Positions 1 through 6,790 of a stretch of 28,341 bases of DNA are shown piece after piece (positions within the stretch are counted from its first letter, which is position 1; every line of letters starts with the position of its first letter). The stretch is from a virus, in IMG/VR virus record IMGVR_UViG_3300042465_009243, positions 1 to 28,341 of that record, one strand, 5' to 3'. The position numbers and the translations under genes were made by a program. The notes beneath the pieces are model-generated. The model saw nothing but the letters and a program-made list of their open reading frames with translations. It was not told the origin of the DNA and did no database searches.

Positions 1-129
1 GTCTGCGACGTCGACGGTGGAGTGGTCGCGTTGATTGACACCGCCAGCCTTGTGGGCGCCACCAAGATCATCATCAACTGGAACGAGGACCCGCCGACTG
101 TGACGCGGGTGACGGGGAGCGGGACATGA
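1..129 (+). CDS. 3' end of an unknown protein (partial)
   Basis: The first reading frame is open from base 1 to a TGA at 127-129 and gives the last 42 residues of a protein whose start lies outside the window. The fragment is beta-like (VVALIDTAS, TKIIINWNEDPP) and ends in a Thr/Gly-rich tail. The stop overlaps the ATG of the helicase gene in an ATGA junction, so the two are probably translationally coupled and this gene belongs to the replication operon. No function can be assigned from this fragment. Confidence 0.7.
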   Translation, partial: VCDVDGGVVALIDTASLVGATKIIINWNEDPPTVTRVTGSGT

Positions 130-1478
130 GCGAGCAAGGCCTACCTCACAACATCGACACCGAGCGGTCGCTCCTCGGCGGCGCGCTGCTTGCGGAAAGC
201 GTCATCCTGGCCGAGATCCGCGAGGTGCTCGCGCCGCGCGACTTCTTCGCGCCGCGGCACCAGATGCTCTTTGAAACCATCCTCCGCCTTGCTGACTCAG
301 GCATCACGCCCGACGTGACCACGGTGCTCGACGACCTCATGCTCCGTCACGACCTGGAGCGGCACGGCGGCGTGGCCTACATCACCGCGCTGCCCCAGGC
401 GTGCTCAAGCGTCGAGAACCTTGGTGCCTACGCACTCCGCGTCAAGGAGCACTCCCAGCGCCGGCACCTGCTCCTTGCGGCTCGCAAGATCGAGGAGGAC
501 GTGCAAGCCGGCGTGAAGGACTTGGCCGAGCTCATGGACGGCGCCGAGCGCGAGGTGTTCTCGATCACAGCTATGTCCGGCTCGCAGGACTGGTACACCG
601 TCGAGGCCATCGCCGCGGAGAACCTCCTTGAGCTCACGAAGAGGTCGAACAACCCGGGCGTGGTCACCGGCATCCCCACCGGCTTCGCGGACCTCGACCA
701 CAAGTTGGCGGGCCTGCATCGCACGGACTTCATCGTGATCGCGGCTCGTCCTGCAATGGGAAAGACTGCATTCGTACTGAATATGATGGTAAACGCCGCC
801 ATCGCAGAGGACATCTGCGTCGGCATGTTCTCGCTCGAGATGTCGCGCCATCAACTCGTGATGCGAATGGTAGCCGGGCAGAGCCGGGTCGACGCGGGCC
901 GCATGCGGACGGGGCAACTCGACGTCGAGGACTGGCGCCGCCTGGGTGAGGGCACCGACGTGATCGCGTCGTTGCCGATCCTCATCGACGACACGCCGGG
1001 CCTCACGATCTCGCAGCTTCGCGGGAAGGCGCGCCGCATGAAGGCGGCCTACCCGAAACTGGGGATGATCGTGGTCGACTACATCCAGCTCATGCAGGGG
1101 TCCGGAGGCGCCAAGGAGTCCCGCGAGAACGTGATCAGCAACATCTCGCGTGGGCTCAAGATGCTTGCCAAGGAGCTCAACATCCCGGTCATCGGCTTGT
1201 CCCAGTTGAACCGGTCGCTTGAGTCCCGCACCGACAAGCGGCCGATGCCGAGCGACCTGCGCGAGTCGGGCGCCATCGAGCAGGACGCAGACATCATTCT
1301 CTTCATCTACCGCGATGAGGTCTACAACAAAGAGGCCAGCGCGAAGAAGGGCGTGGCCGAGATCATCATCGCCAAACAGCGGAGCGGTCCAATCGGCACC
1401 GTGGAACTGGCCTTTTTGGACAAGTACGTGTTGTTTCAGAACCTTGGGACCGCCTCGGCGGCTGGCTCCTACTACTGA
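126..1478 (+). CDS. dnaB: Replicative DNA helicase, DnaB family
   Basis: 450 residues, the usual DnaB length. DnaB is a hexameric 5'-3' helicase that unwinds the replication fork using ATP. The N-terminal domain (about 5-105) begins with the familiar PHNIDTERSLLGG pattern. The RecA-like C-terminal domain has Walker A at about 206-215 (AARPAMGKTA), a SLEMS motif at 236-240, Walker B at 315-323 (IVVDYIQLM), the SQLNRSLE region near 359-366, an RESGAIEQDAD segment at 389-399 and a KQRSGP arginine-finger-type segment near 417-422. All key residues look intact and I see no intein. The ATG overlaps the upstream stop (ATGA). This gene marks the end of a replication module; no primase or polymerase is visible, so those probably lie upstream or come from the host. 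Confidence 0.97.
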   Translation: MSEQGLPHNIDTERSLLGGALLAESVILAEIREVLAPRDFFAPRHQMLFETILRLADSGITPDVTTVLDDLMLRHDLERHGGVAYITALPQACSSVENLGAYALRVKEHSQRRHLLLAARKIEEDVQAGVKDLAELMDGAEREVFSITAMSGSQDWYTVEAIAAENLLELTKRSNNPGVVTGIPTGFADLDHKLAGLHRTDFIVIAARPAMGKTAFVLNMMVNAAIAEDICVGMFSLEMSRHQLVMRMVAGQSRVDAGRMRTGQLDVEDWRRLGEGTDVIASLPILIDDTPGLTISQLRGKARRMKAAYPKLGMIVVDYIQLMQGSGGAKESRENVISNISRGLKMLAKELNIPVIGLSQLNRSLESRTDKRPMPSDLRESGAIEQDADIILFIYRDEVYNKEASAKKGVAEIIIAKQRSGPIGTVELAFLDKYVLFQNLGTASAAGSYY

Positions 1479-1485
1479 CCCTGAC

Positions 1486-1514
1486 TTGACGTAGGGCGCA
1501 CAAAGGGGCTACAT
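1486..1514 (+). promoter_or_regulatory. Candidate sigma70-like promoter for the 1539 gene
   Basis: TTGACG at 1486-1491, a 17-base spacer, then CTACAT at 1509-1514, in the 60-base gap after the helicase stop. The -35 is close to consensus and the -10 is weak. It would give a leader of about 20 bases containing the AGGCAGGA ribosome binding site. Confidence 0.35.
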
Positions 1515-1538
1515 GACCTACAAAAGGCAGGACCACCC

Positions 1539-1997
1539 GTGAGCAACCGCATCGACCTCGATCCCGAAACGTCCCGCCGCGTGCGCGTCCATTGCGCACA
1601 GGTTCCGGGCCGCAACCAGCGGGACGTAATCGCAGAGGCGCTGCTCCAGTACCTCGACAAGGTTGCGACGGCGGAGGAGCGGCAGGCGTGGGGCTCGACG
1701 GTGCGCGGTAGGACGTTGCGGAAGGCGGCGCTCGACGCTGCGCTCAAGGCAAAGGGCGCCGCTATTGTGCGCGAGGAGCCCGCCTTCCGCCTCCAGGAAC
1801 TGCTCCCCCATCTCGGGGATGCCGGCGAGGGGATGTCAGAGCAGACGCTTCGCCGGACCATCGGCACGTTCCTGCGGGAGGCCGGGTACGTGGACCGGCG
1901 GATGCGCCTCCGTGGGTGCTCGCCGACCCAGTGCTGGGTGTGGCCAGGCGAGCAGGGTGCGCCGGCCAAGCGCACGCGCCGCGCCGCGGCGCCGTAG
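1539..1997 (+). CDS. Small DNA-binding-like protein, RHH-like N-terminus plus winged-helix-like C-terminus
   Basis: 152 residues. The GTG start at 1539 is chosen because GCAGGA lies just upstream. Residues 3-45 (a short strand, then GRNQRDVIAEALLQYL) resemble a ribbon-helix-helix DNA-binding unit. Residues about 85-138 look like a winged helix: a predicted recognition helix (SEQTLRRTIGTFLREAGY) followed by a basic beta wing ending in CWVWP. The C-terminal tail is basic (AKRTRRAAA). These are impressions from residue pattern only; I do not recognise a named family. It ends three bases before the methyltransferase start, so the two are probably co-transcribed, and it may regulate that gene or act in replication. 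Confidence 0.75.
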   Translation: MSNRIDLDPETSRRVRVHCAQVPGRNQRDVIAEALLQYLDKVATAEERQAWGSTVRGRTLRKAALDAALKAKGAAIVREEPAFRLQELLPHLGDAGEGMSEQTLRRTIGTFLREAGYVDRRMRLRGCSPTQCWVWPGEQGAPAKRTRRAAAP

Positions 1998-2000
1998 CGC

Positions 2001-3407
2001 GTGGACGTCCTCGACCTGTTTGCCGGGGCCGGCGGTGCCGACCTGGGCCTGCGCGCGGCTGGACACACCGTGGTGCGCGCCGTGGAGTGGGACGCGGACG
2101 CGTGCGCCACGCTCCGCGCCGCCGGGTGTAGCGAGGCGCGGTGCGGCGACGTGCGCGCTTCCGAGATGTACGAGGAGCTTGGCGTCGTGGGGCTCCTCTG
2201 GGCCTCCCCGCCGTGCCAGGACTGGTCGACGGCGGGGAAGCGCGAGGGCGCGGAGGGCGAGCGCAACGGGTGGCCGTGGACGCTCGACGTGATCGACTTC
2301 CTGCGTTGGACTGGGCGCGGCCCTCGCTGGGCCATCTTCGAGAACGTGCCTGGCCTGCTCCACCACCGCGGGGGGTGCCGGTGCCCGCACGGCCCGCCCG
2401 AGGCGTGCCCGGCGGCCTACTTCCACCGCTGGGTCCTCCCGCAACTCCGCGAGAGGTTCGCCGTGGTCGACTACCGCGTGCTGGACGCCGCCGACTACGG
2501 CGTGCCGCAACACCGGGAGCGTGTCTTCATCGTCTGCGGGCCGGTGCCCATCGAGTGGCCCAAGGCGACGCACGGGGACGCGGCCGCCTCGCGCGGGCTG
2601 TTCGCGCTGGTCAAGCCGTGGCGCACGATCCGGCAGGCCTTGCGCCTGGACGCGCGCCTGGACGCGCGCCTGGACGCGCAGCGGAACTCGGCAGCGAATC
2701 CCGGTCAAGAACGGCCCGTCACGCTCGACGATCCGTGTCCGGCGATCGGCGGCGGTGGGGACCAGATCCTATCGGTGCTCGGCGGCGGTACGAACCCGCA
2801 CGGCAAAGGCGCGGAGCACGAGCGGACGCAGCGCGACCTCACCGATGAGCCTGCAACGACGATCGCAGCGCACGAGGCTGGGAACGGCGGGATGTGGCTC
2901 CTCTCGCAAAATACGGCAGACCTCAAGCCCGCGAACTCGTCAGGCATCTTCGATACCCCAGCGCCGACGCTGTCTGGCGGCAGCGCCAAGTCGAACACGA
3001 ACGGGCGGAGCGTGTTCAGCGCCAACGCCGCGACGCGCAAGAAGTACCTGGACGTGCCGTCGCCGACGGTGACCGCGCAGGAGGAGAAGGGCACCCGCGC
3101 CTCCGTGGCCAGCGGCTATACCTTCAACGGCGGACCCGACCGAGCCAGCGACGCGGTGTTTCTCGGGGCGGGAATCCGTCGATTGACGATCGCCGAGTGT
3201 GCAGTGCTCCAGGACTTTCCGGAGGACTACCCGTGGCAGGGCACGAAGACGGCGCAGTACCGCCAAGTGGGAAACGCCTGCGCGCCACGCGTGGTCGAAG
3301 CGCTCGCGCGCGCTGTAGCGGCCGCAGACGCGGCGCCGCCGCGCACGGATATGCTCTCCATCGCCGTGGCCGCCGCCGACCACGCACTTCGCCCGAGGAC
3401 ACCATGA
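2001..3407 (+). CDS. DNA (cytosine-5) methyltransferase, orphan phage type
   Basis: 468 residues, a full-length C5 methyltransferase that transfers methyl from S-adenosylmethionine to cytosine in DNA. Motif I is DLFAGAGGADLGL at 5-17. Motif IV is ASPPCQDWS with catalytic Cys72. Motif VI is ENVPG at 114-118 and motif VIII is QHRERVFIV at 170-178. The C-terminal motifs are LQDFPEDYP from 403 and QVGNACAP ending at 429. The region between VIII and IX, expected to hold target recognition, contains a 12-bp tandem repeat and four DxPxxT-like segments. The GTG start lies three bases after the previous stop and directly precedes motif I, so no upstream start is needed. No restriction enzyme is adjacent; in phages such orphan enzymes usually protect viral DNA from host restriction. 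Target sequence is unknown. Confidence 0.96.
   Translation: MDVLDLFAGAGGADLGLRAAGHTVVRAVEWDADACATLRAAGCSEARCGDVRASEMYEELGVVGLLWASPPCQDWSTAGKREGAEGERNGWPWTLDVIDFLRWTGRGPRWAIFENVPGLLHHRGGCRCPHGPPEACPAAYFHRWVLPQLRERFAVVDYRVLDAADYGVPQHRERVFIVCGPVPIEWPKATHGDAAASRGLFALVKPWRTIRQALRLDARLDARLDAQRNSAANPGQERPVTLDDPCPAIGGGGDQILSVLGGGTNPHGKGAEHERTQRDLTDEPATTIAAHEAGNGGMWLLSQNTADLKPANSSGIFDTPAPTLSGGSAKSNTNGRSVFSANAATRKKYLDVPSPTVTAQEEKGTRASVASGYTFNGGPDRASDAVFLGAGIRRLTIAECAVLQDFPEDYPWQGTKTAQYRQVGNACAPRVVEALARAVAAADAAPPRTDMLSIAVAAADHALRPRTP
2643..2678 (+). repeat. Three perfect 12-bp direct repeats inside the methyltransferase gene
   Basis: CGCCTGGACGCG occurs three times head to tail at 2643, 2655 and 2667. 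It keeps the reading frame and encodes RLDARLDARLDA at about residues 215-226, at the start of the variable region after motif VIII. Copy number could change by slippage without a frameshift. Confidence 0.9.
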
Positions 3408-3658
3408 GCAAGATCCGCAAGACCCGCGCACCTACCTCCGCCGCAGCGCCCGAGCCTGCGGGCGGCCCTGCCGCTCACACGATCGTCGTCGTTGACCGCA
3501 TTGGCGACGTAGCCGTGCACGCCTTCGATGATGACGGCAGCGTGGGCAACTGCCAGCTCCGTGCGAACGCGATGCCGGACACCGAGCATGGCGAGAGCGC
3601 TGTGTGCTCGCACGGCTACCAGGCGGTCACGTCAGGCCACTCTTTGGTCGTGGAGTAG
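3404..3658 (+). CDS. Unknown small protein, 84 residues
   Basis: The ATG at 3404 overlaps the methyltransferase stop (ATGA) and has a good GAGGA ribosome binding site at 3395-3399. The N-terminus is basic and Ala/Pro-rich (MSKIRKTRAPTSAAAPEPAG). The rest (VVVDRIGDVAVHAFDDDG, NCQLRANAMPD) looks like a small beta fold with two Cys residues. I do not recognise the family. Coupling with the methyltransferase suggests co-expression. Confidence 0.75.
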   Translation: MSKIRKTRAPTSAAAPEPAGGPAAHTIVVVDRIGDVAVHAFDDDGSVGNCQLRANAMPDTEHGESAVCSHGYQAVTSGHSLVVE

Positions 3659-3664
3659 CCGCCC

Positions 3665-4090
3665 GTGGCGCGCGGCGTGGCCGACGACGGGAGCCAGCGG
3701 CGCTACCGCTACGCCAAGGAGGTCGACCCGGAAGACCCCCGGTGGCGCATGCCCGAAAAAAAGGTTGTGGGGTTGTGGAAGCGGCCCGCCCGCCCGTACC
3801 AGCCGCCGTCTGAACGGAACGCGCAGATCGCGTTCACCCTCCTCTACGAACTTCACCGCGTGCTGCCCTCCGTGCGGAACGGCATGCTTGAGGCGCTCCG
3901 CGCGCGCGCTACGCCAACCGACTACCTCACCGAGTTGGCCTGGCCGGCGGCGATGATCTACCTGACGCCGGAGATCATCATCGAGGTGTTGCGACCAGCC
4001 TTGGCGAAGTTTTACAGGATGGAGGCTGCGGATGTAGTTCGGACTCGGCCCAAGCCTCCACAGCCTCGCCCACGAGGGAAGTCGGAATGA
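3665..4090 (+). CDS. Unknown protein, 141 residues
   Basis: GTG start at 3665 with GGAG at about 3652-3655 upstream. The N-terminal 45 residues are charged and aromatic (RRYRYAKEVDPEDPRWRMP). The middle (about 55-120) is predicted helical (NAQIAFTLLYELHRVLP, LTELAWPAAMIYL). The tail is Pro/Arg/Lys-rich. Third positions are strongly G/C until about 4010 and then relax. There the gene overlaps the 3' end of the minus-strand gene tail to tail by 113 bases, so the last 25 residues may be less constrained. No family recognised. Confidence 0.7.
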   Translation: MARGVADDGSQRRYRYAKEVDPEDPRWRMPEKKVVGLWKRPARPYQPPSERNAQIAFTLLYELHRVLPSVRNGMLEALRARATPTDYLTELAWPAAMIYLTPEIIIEVLRPALAKFYRMEAADVVRTRPKPPQPRPRGKSE

Positions 4091-4580
4091 TGGTCCCCCG
4101 GTTCGGCTCGGCAAGTCGGCCCTCAAGGATGACGAGCTCGTGCACGCCGTGGAGCCACACCGAAAATCTGCGTGCGGCGAGCTCATGGTACGGCGCGTAG
4201 GCGTAGCAGAGCGAGAGCGGGCCGCTCCGCGCCACCTTCGTCGTGATCAGCACGTAGTCAGGGTTGTAGGCGTCGCGCCGCGGGGCCAGCGGGTGCGCCG
4301 CCCGCTTCGGGCGCCCATGGTACCGCGTCGTGTAGTAGCGCCAGGTCATCATGTCGAAGGCGGCCAGCCACTCGGCGAACACGTCCTGGGCCAGCGGCCG
4401 CGCCTTTAGCGGGACCGACCCGAGGTAGATGGCGAGCCCGCGGTCGAGGCGCGCGTCGCGCTTGAAGAGAAGCGCCGTCTCCTGGACGTAGCGCCACATG
4501 AAGTCGATGGGGTCTGGCACGAGGATGCGGAACTGAGCCGCGCGGTCAAGCATTGCGCCAATCGTGGTCGGAGTAAGCAT
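3978..4580 (-). CDS. Unknown protein, 200 residues, the only minus-strand gene
   Basis: Read on the minus strand from ATG at 4578-4580 to TGA at 3978-3980. Strong G/C third positions on this strand and a protein-like composition support it. The N-terminal half is helical (TPTTIGAMLDRAAQFRIL, FMWRYVQETALLF, DVFAEWLAAFDMMTWRYY). The C-terminal half is beta-like and aromatic (YNPDYVLITTKVA, FSVWLHGVHELVILEG). A longer frame exists upstream but would run antisense through the terminase gene; an ATG 39 bases upstream (start base 4619) is possible. It is transcribed divergently from the packaging genes and ends inside the 3' end of the 3665 gene. This position suits a regulator or an independently expressed accessory gene, but no known fold is recognised. 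Confidence 0.75.
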   Translation of the reverse strand: MLTPTTIGAMLDRAAQFRILVPDPIDFMWRYVQETALLFKRDARLDRGLAIYLGSVPLKARPLAQDVFAEWLAAFDMMTWRYYTTRYHGRPKRAAHPLAPRRDAYNPDYVLITTKVARSGPLSLCYAYAPYHELAARRFSVWLHGVHELVILEGRLAEPNRGTIIPTSLVGEAVEAWAESELHPQPPSCKTSPRLVATPR

Positions 4581-4605
4581 GGTGCAGGTGTAGCACCGTA
4601 CGGGG

Positions 4606-4611
4606 TACACT
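4606..4611 (+). promoter_or_regulatory. -10-like box (TACACT) upstream of the small terminase gene
   Basis: CGGGGTACACT ends at 4611, 12 bases before the ATG at 4624. The same CGGGGTA-C/T-ACT string precedes genes at 14147 and 20191, and related boxes precede 6791 and 10494. No good TTGACA is seen 17 bases upstream. Transcription from this box would start about 6 bases before the ATG, giving an almost leaderless message, which fits the absence of a ribosome binding site. Confidence 0.5.
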
Positions 4612-4623
4612 GGGCGCATCGCC

Positions 4624-5250
4624 ATGCCAGAGCCCCGCCCGCCCGCCCCGTCAATGTCCTGGGATGACCCGCCCGCCCAGGTGCGCGTCCTCGCGCCCGA
4701 GCAAGTCCGCACAGTGCCGGTAATCCGGGGCGAGCCGTTGATGCCGGCGTCATTGACGGATCCCGACGCCTTCCGTCCCACCGACAAGCAGGTCCGGTTC
4801 CTCAACACCGTGACGGCGTGCGTCGGCATAGAATCGTACACGTTTCCAACGTGGCGCGTGGCGCATATGCAGCGTTGCGACGAGAAACTCACGAACGCCG
4901 AGTGGTCGGAGTGGAACGCTTCACCGGCGTTCGTAAAGTGGTTCACCGACGACCTCACCTGGACGCCGACCGCGTCCGACGAGGCGATGATGGAGACCCA
5001 CTTCCAGACGGCGATGTCGAGGAAGTTGAAGGAGGGGAAGGACACCAAGGCGCTCGAGATGCACGCCAAGATCACGAAGAAAATCGGCGACAACAGCGAC
5101 CAGAGCGGCGGCGGCATGACCGACCTCTTGAAGTGGGCGCACGGCGCCGGCGCCGCATCAACCCCGGCGCGCAAGGTCGTCGAGGGCAAGGCGGTCAGCG
5201 GCAGCATCACCGATGACCCCTGGGGCGCTGCTCGCGTCGTCAAGGTGTAG
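4624..5250 (+). CDS. Probable terminase small subunit
   Basis: 208 residues. The assignment comes mainly from position: it directly precedes the large terminase with no gap. The N-terminal 45 residues are Pro-rich and probably disordered. The middle (TDKQVRFLNTVTACVGI, then a helical stretch around ASDEAMMETHFQTAMSRKL and KALEMHAKITKKIGDN) is helical, as expected of a DNA-recognition and oligomerisation core. The C-terminus is Gly/Ala-rich and ends in a short basic stretch, plausible for contact with the large subunit. In this family the protein recognises phage DNA and loads the motor. No diagnostic motif was found; it could be another packaging accessory protein. Confidence 0.6.
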   Translation: MPEPRPPAPSMSWDDPPAQVRVLAPEQVRTVPVIRGEPLMPASLTDPDAFRPTDKQVRFLNTVTACVGIESYTFPTWRVAHMQRCDEKLTNAEWSEWNASPAFVKWFTDDLTWTPTASDEAMMETHFQTAMSRKLKEGKDTKALEMHAKITKKIGDNSDQSGGGMTDLLKWAHGAGAASTPARKVVEGKAVSGSITDDPWGAARVVKV

Positions 5251-6774
5251 ATGGGCATCGAGCTTCCGCCCGGCATCACAGAAGCCGACTACCGCGCGAT
5301 GATTGTGGACAACACGCGCTTCATCCCCAGGCTCGGCTTCACCGACAACCACGGCAAGATCCAGACGATGTCGCGCCCGTTCGGGGAGCAACTGCGGATC
5401 CTGCGCGCGTTGAACCGCAGCCGGAACGTCCTCGTGGTGAAGCCGCGCAACATCGGCTGCGGAACCATCGTGCAGGCGCGCGACTTCCACCACGGGTGGG
5501 CGGCCATCGACCCGGTCGCCACGATCGTCATGGCGCACGAGGGCGACGCGACGAAGCGGCACCTGGCTCGCTACCGCGACTACCACGGGAGCCTGCCGTC
5601 TCAACTGCGGCATCCGATCTCGGTGGACAACCTCAACACCTACCAGTTCGCCGACACCAAGGCAGTCTTCCAGTGCGCGACGGCCGGCGGCAAGGGCGGC
5701 GGCAAGGGCTTCACGTTCCAGCGCGCTCACTTCACCGAGCTCGCCTACTACGACGTGAACCCCCGCGACGTGTTCATGTCGGTGACGGCTACCCTCCACG
5801 AGGGACCACACTACGCAGTCACCGTGGAGAGCACGTCGAACGGCCCGGACGACTTCTTTCACGAGCTCGCGCAGAACGCGCGCAAGGACGCAAACTGGGA
5901 GTTTCTGTTCTTCGGGTGGCAGGAACACACGCAGTTTGCGATGACGCCCGCCTCGGACTGGAGGCGCACCGACGAAGAGGAACGCCTGGCGCTACAGCTC
6001 GGCGTGTCCGACGCGCAGCTCGCATGGCGCCGCGACAAGATCATCCGTGGCGGGCTCGACGCCTTCCACAAGTATTACCCCTCGACCGTGGAGGAAGCGT
6101 TCCTCTCCGGCGGAGAGTCGTACTTCCCCGGCACGCTCCTTGAGATCGCAGGCGCACTCGAGGAGCGCAAAGACCCGCGGCGCATCTACGAGAGGTACAA
6201 CCCGCGCAAGCGGTACTCTATCGGCGTGGACGCGGGGCACGGCGTCGGAAAGGACTACTCGGTCATCCAGGTCGTGGACCACCTCGGCCGCCAGGTCGCC
6301 GTGTGGGCGGACAACACGACGCGCGCCGACTCCGTAGCTGACATCGCCTGCGAGCTCGGGATGATGTACGGCGGGGCGCTGCTCTGCATCGAGGCGATGG
6401 GCCCCGGCCTCGTCACGCTCGCCCGCGCGCAGCAACTCGACTACCCCAACCTCTACGGCGACAAGGGCAAGGCCGGCTTCCACACCTCTCGGCAGTCGAA
6501 GGAGCTTGTCTTCGGGCACGCGCGGCAGGTGATCGGCGAGGGCAACTTCCTCCTCGTCGACCGGATGACGGTCAACGAGCTCATCAACATCCGCGAGTCC
6601 GAGACCGGCAAGATCGAGGGCGCGAAGGGCAAGCACGATGACCACGCGATGGCGTGGGTCCTGGCGATATGGGCCGTGCGGCGCCTCCCTACCGGAACGC
6701 AGGGGGCTCACGAGGTGCTCTCCGAACGCATGGGGCTCGGCCAGCAACGTCTACGCGCTACACTCCCCTTCTGA
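5251..6774 (+). CDS. terL: Terminase large subunit (ATPase and nuclease of the packaging motor)
   Basis: 507 residues. It pumps DNA into the procapsid and cuts the concatemer. The ATPase domain has a Walker A-like VVKPRNIGCGT at 62-72 and a Walker B-like segment with Glu163 (AHFTELAYYD). A coupling-type segment VESTSNGPDD follows at 192-201. The RNase H-like nuclease domain has GVDAGHGVGKDYSVIQVV (Asp327), LLCIEAMG (Glu381) and GKHDDHAMAWVLA (Asp463/464), which match the acidic triad expected of the family. The ATG directly follows the stop of the preceding gene; AAGGTG lies upstream. All catalytic regions look intact. Confidence 0.93.
   Translation: MGIELPPGITEADYRAMIVDNTRFIPRLGFTDNHGKIQTMSRPFGEQLRILRALNRSRNVLVVKPRNIGCGTIVQARDFHHGWAAIDPVATIVMAHEGDATKRHLARYRDYHGSLPSQLRHPISVDNLNTYQFADTKAVFQCATAGGKGGGKGFTFQRAHFTELAYYDVNPRDVFMSVTATLHEGPHYAVTVESTSNGPDDFFHELAQNARKDANWEFLFFGWQEHTQFAMTPASDWRRTDEEERLALQLGVSDAQLAWRRDKIIRGGLDAFHKYYPSTVEEAFLSGGESYFPGTLLEIAGALEERKDPRRIYERYNPRKRYSIGVDAGHGVGKDYSVIQVVDHLGRQVAVWADNTTRADSVADIACELGMMYGGALLCIEAMGPGLVTLARAQQLDYPNLYGDKGKAGFHTSRQSKELVFGHARQVIGEGNFLLVDRMTVNELINIRESETGKIEGAKGKHDDHAMAWVLAIWAVRRLPTGTQGAHEVLSERMGLGQQRLRATLPF
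6759..6764 (+). promoter_or_regulatory. -10-like box (TACACT) inside the end of terL, upstream of portal
   Basis: CGCGCTACACT ends 26 bases before the portal GTG at 6791, inside the last codons of the large terminase gene. It matches the TACACT box seen at 4606 and 14125. A start site about 7 bases downstream would leave a leader of about 20 bases that includes the TGAGGT ribosome binding site at 6781-6786. Confidence 0.35.
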
Positions 6775-6790
6775 CGACATTGAGGTCCCC

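Noticed and set aside
4581-5279. Longer N-terminus for the minus-strand gene
   Set aside because: It would run antisense through most of the small terminase gene. Coding character on the minus strand is convincing only downstream of the ATG at 4580.
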